The notes beneath the pieces were generated by a model. The model was not told the DNA's origin. It ran no database searches and was given only the letters and a program-made list of their open reading frames with translations. A stretch of DNA of 64,000 nt from Ectothiorhodospira sp. BSL-9 (GTDB taxonomy: Bacteria > Pseudomonadota > Gammaproteobacteria > Ectothiorhodospirales > Ectothiorhodospiraceae), in assembly GCF_001632845.1 (NCBI RefSeq), contig NZ_CP011994.1, positions 3,296,001-3,360,000 on the forward strand, given 5' to 3'. This document shows positions 26,801-35,412 of the stretch, piece by piece; within the stretch, counting starts at the first letter, position 1; the number at the start of each line of letters is the position of its first letter. The translations under genes were made by a program, and so were the position numbers.

Positions 26801-27319
26801 CTGGACCGGGCCGTCAAAGCCCTCAAGGAAGGCAAGGTCCCGGACCTGGATCACACCACGTCCGATACCACGGAGGTGGACCTGGGTCTGCCGGCACTGC
26901 TACCCGATGACTATGTGCCCGACATCCACACGCGCCTGATCCTCTACAAGCGCCTGTCTGCCTGCCAGGACACGGACCAGCTCAGAGAGATGGAAGTGGA
27001 AATGGTGGATCGTTTCGGGCTACTACCGGCTCAGGCCAGGAACCTGGTGGAGGCCACTCGCCTGAAGCTGAGGCTGCAACCCCTGGGTGTGCGCAAACTG
27101 GAAGTAGGGCCCAAGGGTGGCAGGCTGATCTTCCACCCCAATCCACCGGTGGATCCCATGAGCGTGATCCAGCTGGTGCAATCCCAACCGGAAAGCTTCC
27201 GCCTGGACGGCCAGGATACGCTGCGCTTCACCGCCGAGATGGAGAGCCTGGATCAGCGCGTTGACGCGGTCACCCGCCTGACAGGGCAGATGCACATCAA
27301 GCAGGAGGCCGTGGCCTGA
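23834..27319 (+). CDS. mfd: Transcription-repair coupling factor Mfd
   Basis: A DNA translocase that displaces stalled RNA polymerase and recruits UvrA to the lesion. The 1161 residues match the family. Domains in order: a UvrB-homology module at the N-terminus (D-W-E-T-L-P-Y-D-V-F-S-P-H-E-D, G-A-L-M-D-V-Y-P-M-G), the RNA polymerase interaction domain around residue 490-560 (H-E-D-H-G-V-G-R-Y-L-G-L), the RecG-like translocase with Walker A G-D-V-G-F-G-K-T near residue 640 and D-E-E-Q near 738, the TRG motif region (R-A-D-K-M-G-L-S-Q-L-H-Q-L-R-G-R-V-G-R), and a C-terminal UvrA-masking domain. No clear Shine-Dalgarno precedes the ATG. Confidence 0.97.
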   Translation: MPQNSKSNPLNALELPTAGHLARWGGLSGSALWLAVAEAARRHRGVSLLITPDTQTAERLEQELDFFLAGENLPTLSLPDWETLPYDVFSPHEDIVSRRLETLYHLPALKRGTLIIPITTLMQRLPPRAWLQSECLMLQQGERIDRDKLREGFEQAGYQHVSQVMEHGEYAVRGALMDVYPMGSDAPYRIDLLDDEIETIRTFDPETQRSRETIHEVRLLPAHEFPLNEAGIKAFRQHYRTVIEGDPQASHIYREVSQGAAPAGIEYYLPLFFEQMETLFDYLPDNTLAVHVGDTLAAAQAFADQVAHRYEQRRHDRERPLLPPDSLFLGVEEVASSMRGWPTLALVSEAVEDSAQGVAQNADARPPGDLRLQARQAEPAKAFNDFLQGFPGRVLLMAESPGRREVLLDTLRPLGVVPHQVDSWAEFLASDTSPAITIGPLQSGLCLPGEGIAVLTESELFGEKARQERRRRKPTRDADAVVRNLTDLHAGAPVVHEDHGVGRYLGLQKITAGGQETEFLTLEYAGGDKLYVPVASLHLVSRYTGADPEHAPLHKLGTETWSKARRKAAEKARDVAAELLDIYARRAARQGHAYQSRGAEYTAFAAAFPFEETPDQLSAIDAVLDDMASERPMDRVVCGDVGFGKTEVAMRAAFVAVQGGKQVAVLVPTTLLAQQHDQNFRDRFADWPVRIESLSRFGSQKQHQEVMKGLEDGRVDIVIGTHKLIQGNLRFKNLGLVIIDEEQRFGVRHKERLKSLRAEVDMLTLTATPIPRTLNMALSGLRDLSIIATPPEERLTIKTFVSQWNSALIQEACLREIRRGGQVYYLHNEVQTIEKAARELQEQIPSATIGIAHGQMRERELEQVMLDFYHRRYHVLVCTTIIETGIDVPTANTIIINRADKMGLSQLHQLRGRVGRSHHRAYAYLITPHPSGMTKDAVKRLEAIESLEDLGVGFTLASHDLEIRGAGELLGDEQSGQIQEIGFTLYNELLDRAVKALKEGKVPDLDHTTSDTTEVDLGLPALLPDDYVPDIHTRLILYKRLSACQDTDQLREMEVEMVDRFGLLPAQARNLVEATRLKLRLQPLGVRKLEVGPKGGRLIFHPNPPVDPMSVIQLVQSQPESFRLDGQDTLRFTAEMESLDQRVDAVTRLTGQMHIKQEAVA

Positions 27320-27361
27320 GGCCAGCCCGGCCCTGCCCCCAACCCCGGGACGCCCCCGGAC

Positions 27362-28789
27362 TCAGGCCCTCCCGTACGTATCCTCAAACCGCACAATATC
27401 ATCCTCCCCCAGGTAACTCCCCGACTGCACCTCGATGAGTTCCAGGGGGATCTTGCCCGGGTTCTCGAGACGGTGCGTCACCCCCAGCGGGATGAAGGTG
27501 GACTGATTCTCCGTGAGCACAAACTGCTCCTCACCCCGGGTGATGCGCGCTGTGCCCCGCACCACCACCCAGTGCTCAGCGCGGTGATAATGCATCTGCA
27601 GTGACAGGGTCTCGCCCGGCTTCACCGTGATCCGCTTCACCTGAAAACGGGACGCCATGTCGATCTGCTCATAGCTGCCCCAGGGCCGCGCGACGCATCG
27701 GTGATTCTCCGACTCCTCCCGCCCTTCGGCCTTCAGGCGGGCGACAACCTCCTTCACATCCTGACTGCGGTTCTTATGCATCACCAGGACCGCATCGGAG
27801 GTCTCCACAATAATGAGATCCTCCACACCCACTGCGGCCACCAGGCGATGGTTGCCGTGCACGTAGCAGTTGCGAGACCCCACCGTCATCACGTCGCCAA
27901 CGGCCACATTGCCATCACCGTTGCGCTCGCCCACCGACCACAACGACTCCCAGGAGCCCACGTCACTCCAGCCGGCGTCCAGGGGTACCATGACCGCCCG
28001 GCGGGTCTTTTCCATCACCGCATAATCAATGGACTCGGAGCGACAGGCGGCGAAGGCCTCCCGATCCACCCGCAAAAAGTCCAGATCCGCCTGCGTGCCC
28101 TCCATGGCACGACGACAGGCCTCCAGGACATCCGGTGCATGCTGCTGAAGCTCATCCAGATATGCCGAGGCGCGAAATACGAACATGCCGCTATTCCAGT
28201 AATAATCTCCGGAGGCCAGATAGTCCTCGGCAGTGGACCGGTCAGGTTTTTCCACAAACGCCTTCACCGGCGCGCCAGAGCGGCCCTTCGCCTCATCGGC
28301 AAGGATATATCCGTAACCTGTGTGGGGCTCGGTGGGCACCACGCCAAAGGTCACCAGATCACCCGCCTCGGCCAGGGACACAGCCTCGGCCAGGGCCCTT
28401 TGAAAGGCTTCCACGTCGGCCACCAGATGATCCGCAGGCATCACCACCATGACCGGATCGGCCCCTGATGCCGTCTGCTCCAAGGCTGCCAAAGCCACCG
28501 CCGGGGCGGTATTGCGGCCAACCGGCTCCAGGATGATCTGGCATGGATCCACACCCGTCTGCCGCAATTGCTCGGCCACCAGGAACCGGTGGGCATCGTT
28601 GCACACGACAACGGGGGCCACCATAGCAGGGTCCTTGGGCAGTCGCGCCAGTGTTGCCTGAAGCATGGTCTGACCCTGACCCGTCAGGGGTAAGAACTGC
28701 TTGGGGTAATGCTGTCGCGACATGGGCCACAGCCGGGTACCCGCGCCGCCGGAAAGGATCACAGGAACGATGCCCACGGAGATCTCCAT
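27362..28789 (-). CDS. manC: Bifunctional mannose-1-phosphate guanylyltransferase / mannose-6-phosphate isomerase
   Basis: Makes GDP-mannose for surface polysaccharides. The N-terminal nucleotidyltransferase has S-G-G-A-G-T-R-L-W-P-M-S-R and P-K-Q-F-L-P-L, with F-V-E-K-P further on. The C-terminal cupin domain of type II isomerases has L-Q-M-H-Y-H-R-A-E-H-W-V-V-V-R-G-T-A, carrying the metal-binding His and Glu. At 475 residues the length is that of AlgA/CpsB/ManC. No other polysaccharide gene is next to it in the window. Confidence 0.93.
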   Translation of the reverse strand: MEISVGIVPVILSGGAGTRLWPMSRQHYPKQFLPLTGQGQTMLQATLARLPKDPAMVAPVVVCNDAHRFLVAEQLRQTGVDPCQIILEPVGRNTAPAVALAALEQTASGADPVMVVMPADHLVADVEAFQRALAEAVSLAEAGDLVTFGVVPTEPHTGYGYILADEAKGRSGAPVKAFVEKPDRSTAEDYLASGDYYWNSGMFVFRASAYLDELQQHAPDVLEACRRAMEGTQADLDFLRVDREAFAACRSESIDYAVMEKTRRAVMVPLDAGWSDVGSWESLWSVGERNGDGNVAVGDVMTVGSRNCYVHGNHRLVAAVGVEDLIIVETSDAVLVMHKNRSQDVKEVVARLKAEGREESENHRCVARPWGSYEQIDMASRFQVKRITVKPGETLSLQMHYHRAEHWVVVRGTARITRGEEQFVLTENQSTFIPLGVTHRLENPGKIPLELIEVQSGSYLGEDDIVRFEDTYGRA

Positions 28790-28843
28790 ATTGATTCATC
28801 CAATTGTTCACTTTATTCGCCAGACCCGGTATGTCGGCGGCTG

Positions 28844-29917
28844 TCAGTCACCGCGTCTCACCCGATCACTCATCATGATGCCAATCCACCGGGTATCCCG
28901 CTGCGCCTCCAAAGCCAGCTTGGCGATCATGGTCAGCGGAATGGACAATATCATTCCCACCGGGCCGAACACCCAACCCCACACCAGCAACGACACCAGC
29001 ACGATAACGGGCGACAGCCCGAGCGTGCGCCCCATGAACCGCGGCTCCAGCACACTGCCAATGGTCACGTTCACGGCCACATAGAGGCCGAGAACCATCA
29101 GCGCCTCCGGGATGCCCATGCCCAACAACGCGATCAGAAGCGCTGGCGCCGCCGCGATGATGGAACCCACATTGGGGATGAAATTCAGCAAACCGGCCAG
29201 AATGCCCCAGAGTACGGCAAAATCGACCCCAATCAGGGCGAGACCCGCCCAGATGACGATGCCCGTCGTAAAGCTGGCCGCACTCTTGATCAGCAGGTAG
29301 CGATACACAGACCGCAGGAAACGCCGCATCCGAACCCGTGCCCGAGGGCGCCCCGGGAACGCCGCATTCAGTTTAGCCGCCAGCGTGCGCTCCTCCAGCA
29401 ACAAAAACATGTAAGCCAGCAGCACCAGGAAGGTACTCGCTGTGAAAGCCCCCAAGCCCCCGGCGATCCCTCGAGCCGCACTGGTCAGCGTGGCCGCTCC
29501 CGGTAAGGAGACCTCCTCCGGTAACACCTCCACCGGCAAGCCCCGGGCCTCGAAAGCCTCCCGCAGATCCACCAACCACTGCTCCATGCGCTCCTGGTAA
29601 AGCGGCGCCTGACTGGCCATGTTTTCGGCCGCCCCCCTCAAGGCCAGGAACAGCAGGAAGAACGTGAATCCAACACAAAGAAAGAGGATGAGCACAGCCA
29701 GCGCGCCAGGCACTCCACGGCGCTCCATCCAGGTGAGCGGCGGTGCTGAGATGATGGCCAGGAATGCCGCCAGCAGGAAGGGCGTGAGTATATGGCTCAC
29801 CTCCTTGAGTCCAGCGAGGATGACCACGGCCGCAGCGGCGCCCAGCAACCAGTGCCAGGTGCCGAGGGTTTCGCTCGAGGAGAAGGGCATGGATTTACTT
29901 AACCGCTCAAGTATCAC
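28844..29917 (-). CDS. AI-2E-family transporter (PerM-like permease)
   Basis: An integral membrane protein of 357 residues with the family layout: two N-terminal helices, a paired segment (L-T-P-F-L-L-A-A-F-L-A), a soluble middle region, then C-terminal helices with N-F-I-P-N-V-G-S-I-I-A-A-A-P and the conserved L-G-L-S-P-V-I-V-L-V-S-L-L-V-W-G-W. Members export varied small molecules or ions; the substrate is unknown. It lies between manC and the terminator that closes the puf operon, all on the minus strand. Confidence 0.85.
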   Translation of the reverse strand: MILERLSKSMPFSSSETLGTWHWLLGAAAAVVILAGLKEVSHILTPFLLAAFLAIISAPPLTWMERRGVPGALAVLILFLCVGFTFFLLFLALRGAAENMASQAPLYQERMEQWLVDLREAFEARGLPVEVLPEEVSLPGAATLTSAARGIAGGLGAFTASTFLVLLAYMFLLLEERTLAAKLNAAFPGRPRARVRMRRFLRSVYRYLLIKSAASFTTGIVIWAGLALIGVDFAVLWGILAGLLNFIPNVGSIIAAAPALLIALLGMGIPEALMVLGLYVAVNVTIGSVLEPRFMGRTLGLSPVIVLVSLLVWGWVFGPVGMILSIPLTMIAKLALEAQRDTRWIGIMMSDRVRRGD

Positions 29918-30073
29918 GATCTTCTAGCCGCCTGGAAGGCTTGGGAATGGGGGAATGTATCTGTCAGACGATACACAAAGCCAGGAAGCACTGCACCCGG
30001 GAAATCAGTGTATTCAGTCACCCAGTACCACAACCTGAGCCTCAACACGAACCGGGATACCCAAAACGCACAA

Positions 30074-30091
30074 GGGACCCTTGCGGGTCCC
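30074..30091 (-). terminator. Intrinsic terminator of the puf operon
   Basis: Read on the minus strand: a perfect 7-bp stem GGGACCC, loop GCAA, GGGTCCC, followed by TTGTGCGTTTT. It is 46 bases after the pufC stop and before any downstream gene, so it should end the crtE-to-pufC superoperon. Confidence 0.75.
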
Positions 30092-30137
30092 CTGTGATAC
30101 TGCTCAGGTTGTCAGCGGGCCGAAGCCCATTCCAACC

Positions 30138-31277
30138 TTAGATGCCAGCCGCTTCCTCGGCTGCGTCCTCGTCGAAGTCATCCGCAGAGATGTCGGGATC
30201 CACCTGGGTCTCGCTCAACTCAGCATCGGCTTCGGTCGGCTCCCAGCCCTCACGCCGCTGAACGCGGTTGAGTTCGGGATAGTCCGCCAGCATGTTGGCC
30301 CCATCCAGAGGAAGTTGCAGGCCGTTGTGGCAGGTGGCGCAGTTGGTCTTGGGTGCATCACCCAAGGGGCCCAACTGGGAGTCCGGATACACCGGCTGCA
30401 GCGGATCCAGATAGTCCACGTTCAGCGCCCGAACCATCTCGAGGCCGTGCCATGCCGTCACACGCTCCGGCGGGCTGGTTTGCCAGTCCGGGAAGTTGTT
30501 CGTGTTGTGGCAGGTGGTGCAGTTGGCACCCAGCGCCTTGGACATGTGGATCATCAGGCCAAAGCCCCACTCCGCATCCATCACGTTATGGGGATTGTCA
30601 CCCATGGGCAGCGTGGAACGCGGGGTTACACGCAGATCCTTGGGATCATCCGCCAGGAACGCACTGAACACATCGTTGGGCAGCGAGGTGGAAGCCACAT
30701 TAGGACCGGCCAGGTTCTGACCCATCCGGCTGGCAGCCACACCACCGGCCTGCCTCGGACCTGGATCCTCGAACCAGATTTCCGTCGGCACCGGATTACC
30801 CATGTGGCAGGTGTAGCACGTCACACCTGTTTCACCCACGTGGGCATCCCACTCGGTGTTGATGGTCTTCGTCATCTCGAGCATGTTCCGGGAGACGATC
30901 TTCGTATAGATGTTTTCATCTGCGAAGTCACCCGGCACGTGGCAGTAGTTACAACCCTGTTCCGGCGACACCCAGGCGGTGATCGCGTTCATCAGACGGT
31001 TGAACTCCGCAATGCTGAGATCACCCAACACTTCCACACTGGAGTAGATATCCCCAGCGCGCGGCCCGGCATCACTTGCCGGTGGTTCGGCATCAGGGAT
31101 GACCATGTCAGCACGCTTTCTGGCCTCCAGATGACGCTTGGTCACCTGCTCCATGCCCAGTCCGCGATAACCCTTCTGCTCGGTTTCAATTCCAACTGGC
31201 ATCTCACAGCCAGTCACCAGGAGTGCAGCACCTGTCAGTGCTGCCACTGTCACAGTTTTGCGCGTAATGGTATTCAT
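30138..31277 (-). CDS. pufC: Photosynthetic reaction-centre tetraheme cytochrome c subunit PufC
   Basis: Re-reduces the special pair from the periplasmic side. Four CxxCH heme sites are visible: C-N-Y-C-H at residue 109, C-Y-T-C-H at 154, C-T-T-C-H at 253 and C-A-T-C-H at 313. Met and His residues in the intervening helices are available as axial ligands. The signal peptide ends in the lipobox V-T-G-C (Cys24), so the protein is anchored by lipid. The C-terminal 40 residues form an acidic tail. Its start overlaps the pufM stop by 4 bases, so translation is coupled. It is the last gene of the superoperon. Confidence 0.96.
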   Translation of the reverse strand: MNTITRKTVTVAALTGAALLVTGCEMPVGIETEQKGYRGLGMEQVTKRHLEARKRADMVIPDAEPPASDAGPRAGDIYSSVEVLGDLSIAEFNRLMNAITAWVSPEQGCNYCHVPGDFADENIYTKIVSRNMLEMTKTINTEWDAHVGETGVTCYTCHMGNPVPTEIWFEDPGPRQAGGVAASRMGQNLAGPNVASTSLPNDVFSAFLADDPKDLRVTPRSTLPMGDNPHNVMDAEWGFGLMIHMSKALGANCTTCHNTNNFPDWQTSPPERVTAWHGLEMVRALNVDYLDPLQPVYPDSQLGPLGDAPKTNCATCHNGLQLPLDGANMLADYPELNRVQRREGWEPTEADAELSETQVDPDISADDFDEDAAEEAAGI

Positions 31278-32248
31278 TGCGACATCCCTTGAAGCATGGC
31301 CGGATCTTCGACGGGCGGATAGATGTTCGGATACGACGGTGCGACGCCGTGATCAATCGCCCACATGTACCAGTTATCAACCACCGTGCCCGTGAGCAGA
31401 ATGCCGATACCGCCGGTAATCACGGTCAGGACGGCGAACCACCAGGCCCAGCGGTGGATGGATTCCATGGTGGCATTGAAGCCCATGGTCCAGCGCCAGA
31501 ACAGAGCGGCACGATCGGAAGCTGTACCGCGGTCGGTGATCTGCTCGATTTCGCGCTCACCGCCGTACCGACCCACTGCCAGAACCGTTGCACCGTGCAT
31601 GGCAAACAGCAGAGCCGAGCCATACAGGAAGGCAATGGAGAGCATGTGGAACGGGTTGTAGTACAGGTTGCCGTACTTCAGGGAGAAGGCAGTCGTCCAG
31701 TCCAGGTGCGGGAAGATGCCGAACGGAACTGCTTCCGACCAGTCACCCATCAGCAGCGGACGGAAGAAGCCCAGGGACAGATACAGGAAGATCGCCGCCG
31801 CGAACGCCCAGGCCACATGGGTGCCCAGGTTCAGCGCCCGTGCCCGACGATAGACACGCACCCACCACAGCAGGATCGAGGCTGTCAGGAAGAATCCTGC
31901 CATCTGCCACCAGCCACCTTCAGCCAGCGGTGCGATGCCCAGGCCATACTGAGCCTGTGGCGGCTCCAGACCCAGGTAGAACAGTTGACGTACAAACTGC
32001 GCAGGGTCCCAGTTCACCTGGGCCCAAAAGTTGAAACCAATGATCAGGAATGCGATCAAACCAAAGAGGATCGAGAACAGTCCCGTGTAGCCCAGATAGA
32101 TCGGGCCAATTTGGGCGTTACCGAATCGGCCAGCTAGATGCATCAGCATCGGCTTGCCAATTCGTTCCCGTTCATTTTCCAGCGGGACGCCGGCCTCAGG
32201 CTCCGCCTGGACCTGCACTCGATTGAATATATTCTGATATTCGGCCAT
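31274..32248 (-). CDS. pufM: Reaction-centre M subunit
   Basis: Binds bacteriochlorophyll, bacteriopheophytin and the tightly held quinone QA, together with PufL. The 324 residues carry five transmembrane helices. Recognisable segments are [33 protein letters not shown] (special-pair and iron His ligands) and [10 protein letters not shown]. It starts 15 bases after pufL and overlaps pufC. Confidence 0.97.
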   Translation of the reverse strand: MAEYQNIFNRVQVQAEPEAGVPLENERERIGKPMLMHLAGRFGNAQIGPIYLGYTGLFSILFGLIAFLIIGFNFWAQVNWDPAQFVRQLFYLGLEPPQAQYGLGIAPLAEGGWWQMAGFFLTASILLWWVRVYRRARALNLGTHVAWAFAAAIFLYLSLGFFRPLLMGDWSEAVPFGIFPHLDWTTAFSLKYGNLYYNPFHMLSIAFLYGSALLFAMHGATVLAVGRYGGEREIEQITDRGTASDRAALFWRWTMGFNATMESIHRWAWWFAVLTVITGGIGILLTGTVVDNWYMWAIDHGVAPSYPNIYPPVEDPAMLQGMSQ

Positions 32249-32263
32249 TGTGGTCCCCTTACA

Positions 32264-33088
32264 TTAAGCCCAGATCGGAAGGTTAAGCCACCAGTTCCAC
32301 CATTCCGGCCAGCTACGGGTCCAGAAGGGACCACTCAGAATGATGCACACGGCGCTCCAGAAAGCGGCGTTCAAAGCCAGGAAGAGACCCAGACGATGCA
32401 CACCAAGGGCGCCAATGGAGTAGCCAACGGTGTCACGGAAGAAGGTATCTTCGTATTCGGGAGTCTTGACGGCCTCGCCCTTCTTCGGGTTGGTCACGGA
32501 CAGGATCAGGCCGCCATGTAGCGACAAGGCCAGGGCCGTGGTGAAGAAGAACGTGATGGCCAGCATGTGGGCCGGGTTATAGTGGAAGTGCAAGAACTGG
32601 TAACCGACGTTGGACACCCAGTCCAGGTGACTCATGATGCCGTAGGGGAAACCATGACCCCAGGCACCCAGCAGGACCGGGCGGATGACCACCAACGCGA
32701 CATAGGCGAAGATCGCAACACTGAACGCGATCGGCACATGGTAGCCCATGCCCAGTTTGTTACAGATTTCTACCTGGCGAAGTGCCCAGGAGACAAATGC
32801 ACCGATGGCGCAGATGGTAATGAATTGCCATAGGCCGCCCTCCGCAAGCGGAGCCAGACCCAGGCCATAACTCAAGTCAGGTGGGGCGATATTAATCTGC
32901 CAGATATTCCAGGTTGGGCCCATCGCCGCGCCCCAGACGATCAGCAGCGTTCCCAGCGCTGCGAAGATGGCCGTTAGCACCCCAAAAAAACCAACGTAGA
33001 ATGGGCCTACCCAGAAGTCAAATAGATTGCCCCCAATCAACGTCCCCCCGCGTACGCGGTATCTCTTCTCAAAGCTCAGCATGGACAT
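32264..33088 (-). CDS. pufL: Reaction-centre L subunit
   Basis: Core reaction-centre subunit, 274 residues, five helices. Typical L features are [12 protein letters not shown] at the N-terminus, [14 protein letters not shown], and [25 protein letters not shown], the helix D region with pigment and iron His ligands. The start at 33088 has GGAGGT eight bases upstream. It is separated from pufA by a 151-base gap that holds a stable hairpin. Confidence 0.97.
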   Translation of the reverse strand: MSMLSFEKRYRVRGGTLIGGNLFDFWVGPFYVGFFGVLTAIFAALGTLLIVWGAAMGPTWNIWQINIAPPDLSYGLGLAPLAEGGLWQFITICAIGAFVSWALRQVEICNKLGMGYHVPIAFSVAIFAYVALVVIRPVLLGAWGHGFPYGIMSHLDWVSNVGYQFLHFHYNPAHMLAITFFFTTALALSLHGGLILSVTNPKKGEAVKTPEYEDTFFRDTVGYSIGALGVHRLGLFLALNAAFWSAVCIILSGPFWTRSWPEWWNWWLNLPIWA

Positions 33089-33178
33089 TCCTAGAACCTC
33101 CGGTCAGAAGGCACCGGCCGGAGATTCCGGCCGCTGCCCTAAACTCTCAACACTCTGGTCAACGTATTGGCCCAGATA

Positions 33179-33218
33179 CCGGGCGGGATGAATATTTCAC
33201 AGCCATTATCCCGCCCGG
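33179..33218 (-). promoter_or_regulatory. Intercistronic hairpin between pufA and pufL
   Basis: A perfect 11-bp stem, CCGGGCGGGAT paired with ATCCCGCCCGG, with an 18-base loop, placed 22 bases after the pufA stop. In Rhodobacter a hairpin at this place protects the pufBA message from 3' decay and makes light-harvesting mRNA exceed reaction-centre mRNA. The same role is inferred here. Confidence 0.75.
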
Positions 33219-33239
33219 GAGCGTGGGCATCAGACGTCT

Positions 33240-33437
33240 TCAGCCCAGGGTTGACTTGCCTGTCTGAGCCTGCACCGCAACCTGCTCGGTCGTATCGACC
33301 AGAGAGGCGCTGTGCATCCAGTTGAAGCGCTCGGTGCTCAACAGGATGAAGTGGATCAGAAGAGCCAGCACGGCCAGGAACGCAAACAGGGCAACCAGCG
33401 CTCTGCGCGGATCGAACAGCAGCCAAACACGCCACAT
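33240..33437 (-). CDS. pufA: Light-harvesting 1 alpha polypeptide
   Basis: A 65-residue single-helix membrane protein of the core antenna. The N-terminus [12 protein letters not shown] is typical. The helix ends with the bacteriochlorophyll-binding His in [15 protein letters not shown], the LH1-alpha signature. It is preceded by TAGGAGAT. It lies 90 bases downstream of pufB. Confidence 0.95.
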   Translation of the reverse strand: MWRVWLLFDPRRALVALFAFLAVLALLIHFILLSTERFNWMHSASLVDTTEQVAVQAQTGKSTLG

Positions 33438-33505
33438 ATTGAAATCTCCTATATTGGAAAGAAACTGCTTTTACTGCTTCGCTAAAGGTACGGCTTAAGA
33501 CTCGA

Positions 33506-33522
33506 TTCGCCTTTCAGGCGAA
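33506..33522 (-). promoter_or_regulatory. Small hairpin between pufB and pufA
   Basis: TTCGCC and GGCGAA with a 5-base loop, starting a few bases after the pufB stop. It may be a minor RNA stabiliser within the bicistronic antenna message. Confidence 0.4.
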
Positions 33523-33527
33523 GCGTC

Positions 33528-33686
33528 TTACCAAGCCACACCCCAGGGACGCCACATCCAAGCCAGAACGTGGGCCACAGCGGCAACCGCCAGGAAGCCC
33601 ATCATGCTGGTCATGAAGACACCATGAAACTCCATGGCCTCCTCTTCATTCAGCCCCGAGAGCGAACCTTTCGTTTCATCAACCAT
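33528..33686 (-). CDS. pufB: Light-harvesting 1 beta polypeptide
   Basis: A 52-residue protein, too short for many gene finders. Read on the minus strand it begins M-V-D-E-T-K-G-S-L-S-G-L and contains E-A-M-E-F-H-G-V-F and V-A-H-V-L-A-W-M-W-R-P-W, where the second His binds bacteriochlorophyll and W-R-P-W is the beta-chain signature. GGAGGG stands seven bases before the ATG. It heads the puf part of the superoperon and pairs with PufA in the LH1 ring. Confidence 0.94.
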   Translation of the reverse strand: MVDETKGSLSGLNEEEAMEFHGVFMTSMMGFLAVAAVAHVLAWMWRPWGVAW

Positions 33687-33722
33687 TTAAATACCCTCCA
33701 AATGAGCCTAATTGGCAAATAC

Positions 33723-33739
33723 CGCGTTGACTCAACGCG
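33723..33739. promoter_or_regulatory. Perfect 17-bp palindrome upstream of pufB
   Basis: CGCGTTGA-C-TCAACGCG is a perfect inverted repeat around one central base, 37 bases upstream of the pufB start. It may be a regulator binding site or the first stem of the puf leader RNA. Confidence 0.55.
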
Positions 33740-33753
33740 ATCACTTACGTCGC

Positions 33754-33771
33754 AGTTAACCTTACACTACG
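33754..33771 (-). promoter_or_regulatory. TGTAAG-type pigment operator upstream of pufB
   Basis: On the minus strand CGTAGTGTAAGGTTAACT. The 15 bases CGTAGTGTAAGGTTA are identical to those in the crtE/crtD intergenic region at 41094-41108. The start of the motif resembles a PpsR/CrtJ half-site (TGT), but the second half-site is weak here. Confidence 0.55.
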
Positions 33772-33876
33772 ACAGGTTCAACGATCGTGATCCAGAACAG
33801 GTAAATTCCCGAATCTGGTCGAAGCCATCCGAGAACGGAGGTTCCTCCATCTCTGCAGCCCCCACCACGATCGACC

Positions 33877-33902
33877 CATGACCCCCCGGCCGGGAGGTCA
33901 TG
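33877..33902 (-). terminator. Long hairpin between bchZ and pufB
   Basis: CATGACCCCCCGG and CCGGGAGGTCATG pair over 13 positions with one mismatch, and the outer bases ACGATC/GATCGT could extend it with a bulge. It lies 59 bases after the bchZ stop. There is no T-run, so it may attenuate read-through, or protect the end of the bch message rather than terminate fully. Confidence 0.5.
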
Positions 33903-33960
33903 ATCGTCGCCGCCAGGCCGTTGATACAGCCCAATCGGCAACAACCAAGAAAAGCCACGT

Positions 33961-35412
33961 TCATGCCACGCTCCCGGCCGACACACCAGCCGCGCTCTGG
34001 GTGACACGTTCCAACGTCACACGCTCCTCACCCGCCTTGCGAGCGGCGCCCTCAATGGCATCCCGCAGTCTCTTGGCCGCGGAAATACGGGTGAGTACAG
34101 GATAGGAATCCACCAGCTTGTCCAGCGCCGCCTTGGCATCGTCGTCCCAGGGCAGCTCGCGGTGCATCCGTGTGGGCGTGGCATCCACCCGATCCAGATC
34201 CGTCCCGAGGGGCAGAATGTGGAACAAGGCGTCAAACAATGAATTGCACACCTCCTGTACAAGGTAGGTGGCGCCGGCGTAGCCCATGAACGGCGTGCCC
34301 GTATGACGCCGCACGATGGCACCCGGGAAAGAGACCGGGATATACATGGCCCGACCACCGATCTCCGACAAGTACATACGCTCGTTGTAGCTTCCGAATA
34401 ACACCAGAGGGGTCTTTTCGTGCACGGCCTTGCGCACGGCCGCGTTATCCGGCTTGACACCCGCGCTACGCGAGAAGGAGAAGTGACAGGGCATACCCAT
34501 CTCGTCCTCCAGGAAATGCCTTATCCCCCGGGCATAGGTTTCAGTCGCCACGATGCCGAAGCTGGCCGTACCGAAGAAGTCCTGCGTCACCGACCGCCAC
34601 AGATCCCACACAGGCTTGATGGTGGTGTGCTTTTCCTTCTCGATGAACGGTTCCGGATCCAGGCCCAGCAACTCACCCAGCTTGTGCAGAAACTTTGTAG
34701 TGCTGTGCAGGCCCACGGGCGCCTGCAGATACGGGCGCTCCAGGGTCTCGCAAAGCTGTCGCCCGAATTCCCGGTACAGACAGACATTCACTTCGGCGTC
34801 CGCAAGCCGCGACACCTCTGCCAGATGACTACCCAGAGGGAACACCATGTTCACCTCGGCGCCAATCCCTTCGATCAGGCGGCGAATCTCCGCCAGATCC
34901 GACGGCATGTTGAAGTTGCCATAGCTGGGGCCAATGATATTGACCTTGGGCTTTTCGCCTGCCTTGCGGGCCTTCAGCTCGGGAACCTTTTTCAGTCCGT
35001 ACTGGGCCCAGAGCCAGTTCAAGGCACGGTCGGAGCACTGCCACTGATCTTCGTCGATGGTGCGGGGCAGGAAACGCTGGATGTTCGTTCCTTCCGGCGT
35101 AACGCCCCCACCAATCATCTCTGCAATCGACCCTGTCACCACCACGGCCGGCAACTCGGGATCAAGCGTGCTGTGGGCCCGTTTCATGGCCTCTTCAGTT
35201 CCGGTCTGGCCCAGTTCTTCCTCGCCCAGACCGGTCACCACAATGGGCAACTCATGGGGCGGCAGGGCATCGGTGTAATGAAGCACCGAGGTGACGGGCA
35301 GGTTTTCGCAGCCTACAGGGCCATCAATGATGACCTGCAGGCCCTTGATGGCACTGAACACATAGACTGCGCCCCAGTAACCACCTGCACGATCCAGATC
35401 CTGTACCAGCAT
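33961..35412 (-). CDS. bchZ: Chlorophyllide a reductase subunit Z
   Basis: Forms with BchY the catalytic NifDK-like component that reduces ring B of chlorophyllide to the bacteriochlorin state; cytoplasmic. The 483 residues begin [18 protein letters not shown] and have [12 protein letters not shown] near residue 33, the Cys-containing cluster site. The start codon shares one base with the bchY stop. Confidence 0.95.
   Translation of the reverse strand: MLVQDLDRAGGYWGAVYVFSAIKGLQVIIDGPVGCENLPVTSVLHYTDALPPHELPIVVTGLGEEELGQTGTEEAMKRAHSTLDPELPAVVVTGSIAEMIGGGVTPEGTNIQRFLPRTIDEDQWQCSDRALNWLWAQYGLKKVPELKARKAGEKPKVNIIGPSYGNFNMPSDLAEIRRLIEGIGAEVNMVFPLGSHLAEVSRLADAEVNVCLYREFGRQLCETLERPYLQAPVGLHSTTKFLHKLGELLGLDPEPFIEKEKHTTIKPVWDLWRSVTQDFFGTASFGIVATETYARGIRHFLEDEMGMPCHFSFSRSAGVKPDNAAVRKAVHEKTPLVLFGSYNERMYLSEIGGRAMYIPVSFPGAIVRRHTGTPFMGYAGATYLVQEVCNSLFDALFHILPLGTDLDRVDATPTRMHRELPWDDDAKAALDKLVDSYPVLTRISAAKRLRDAIEGAARKAGEERVTLERVTQSAAGVSAGSVA

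Noticed and set aside
30081-31292. A 403-codon plus-strand open frame over pufC
   Set aside because: Exact antisense of a tetraheme cytochrome gene with four CxxCH motifs; no motif of its own.
33762-34007. Short minus-strand frames between bchZ and pufB as possible pufQ
   Set aside because: No membrane helix and no similarity to the PufQ pattern I know; they overlap the hairpin and the TGTAAG site.
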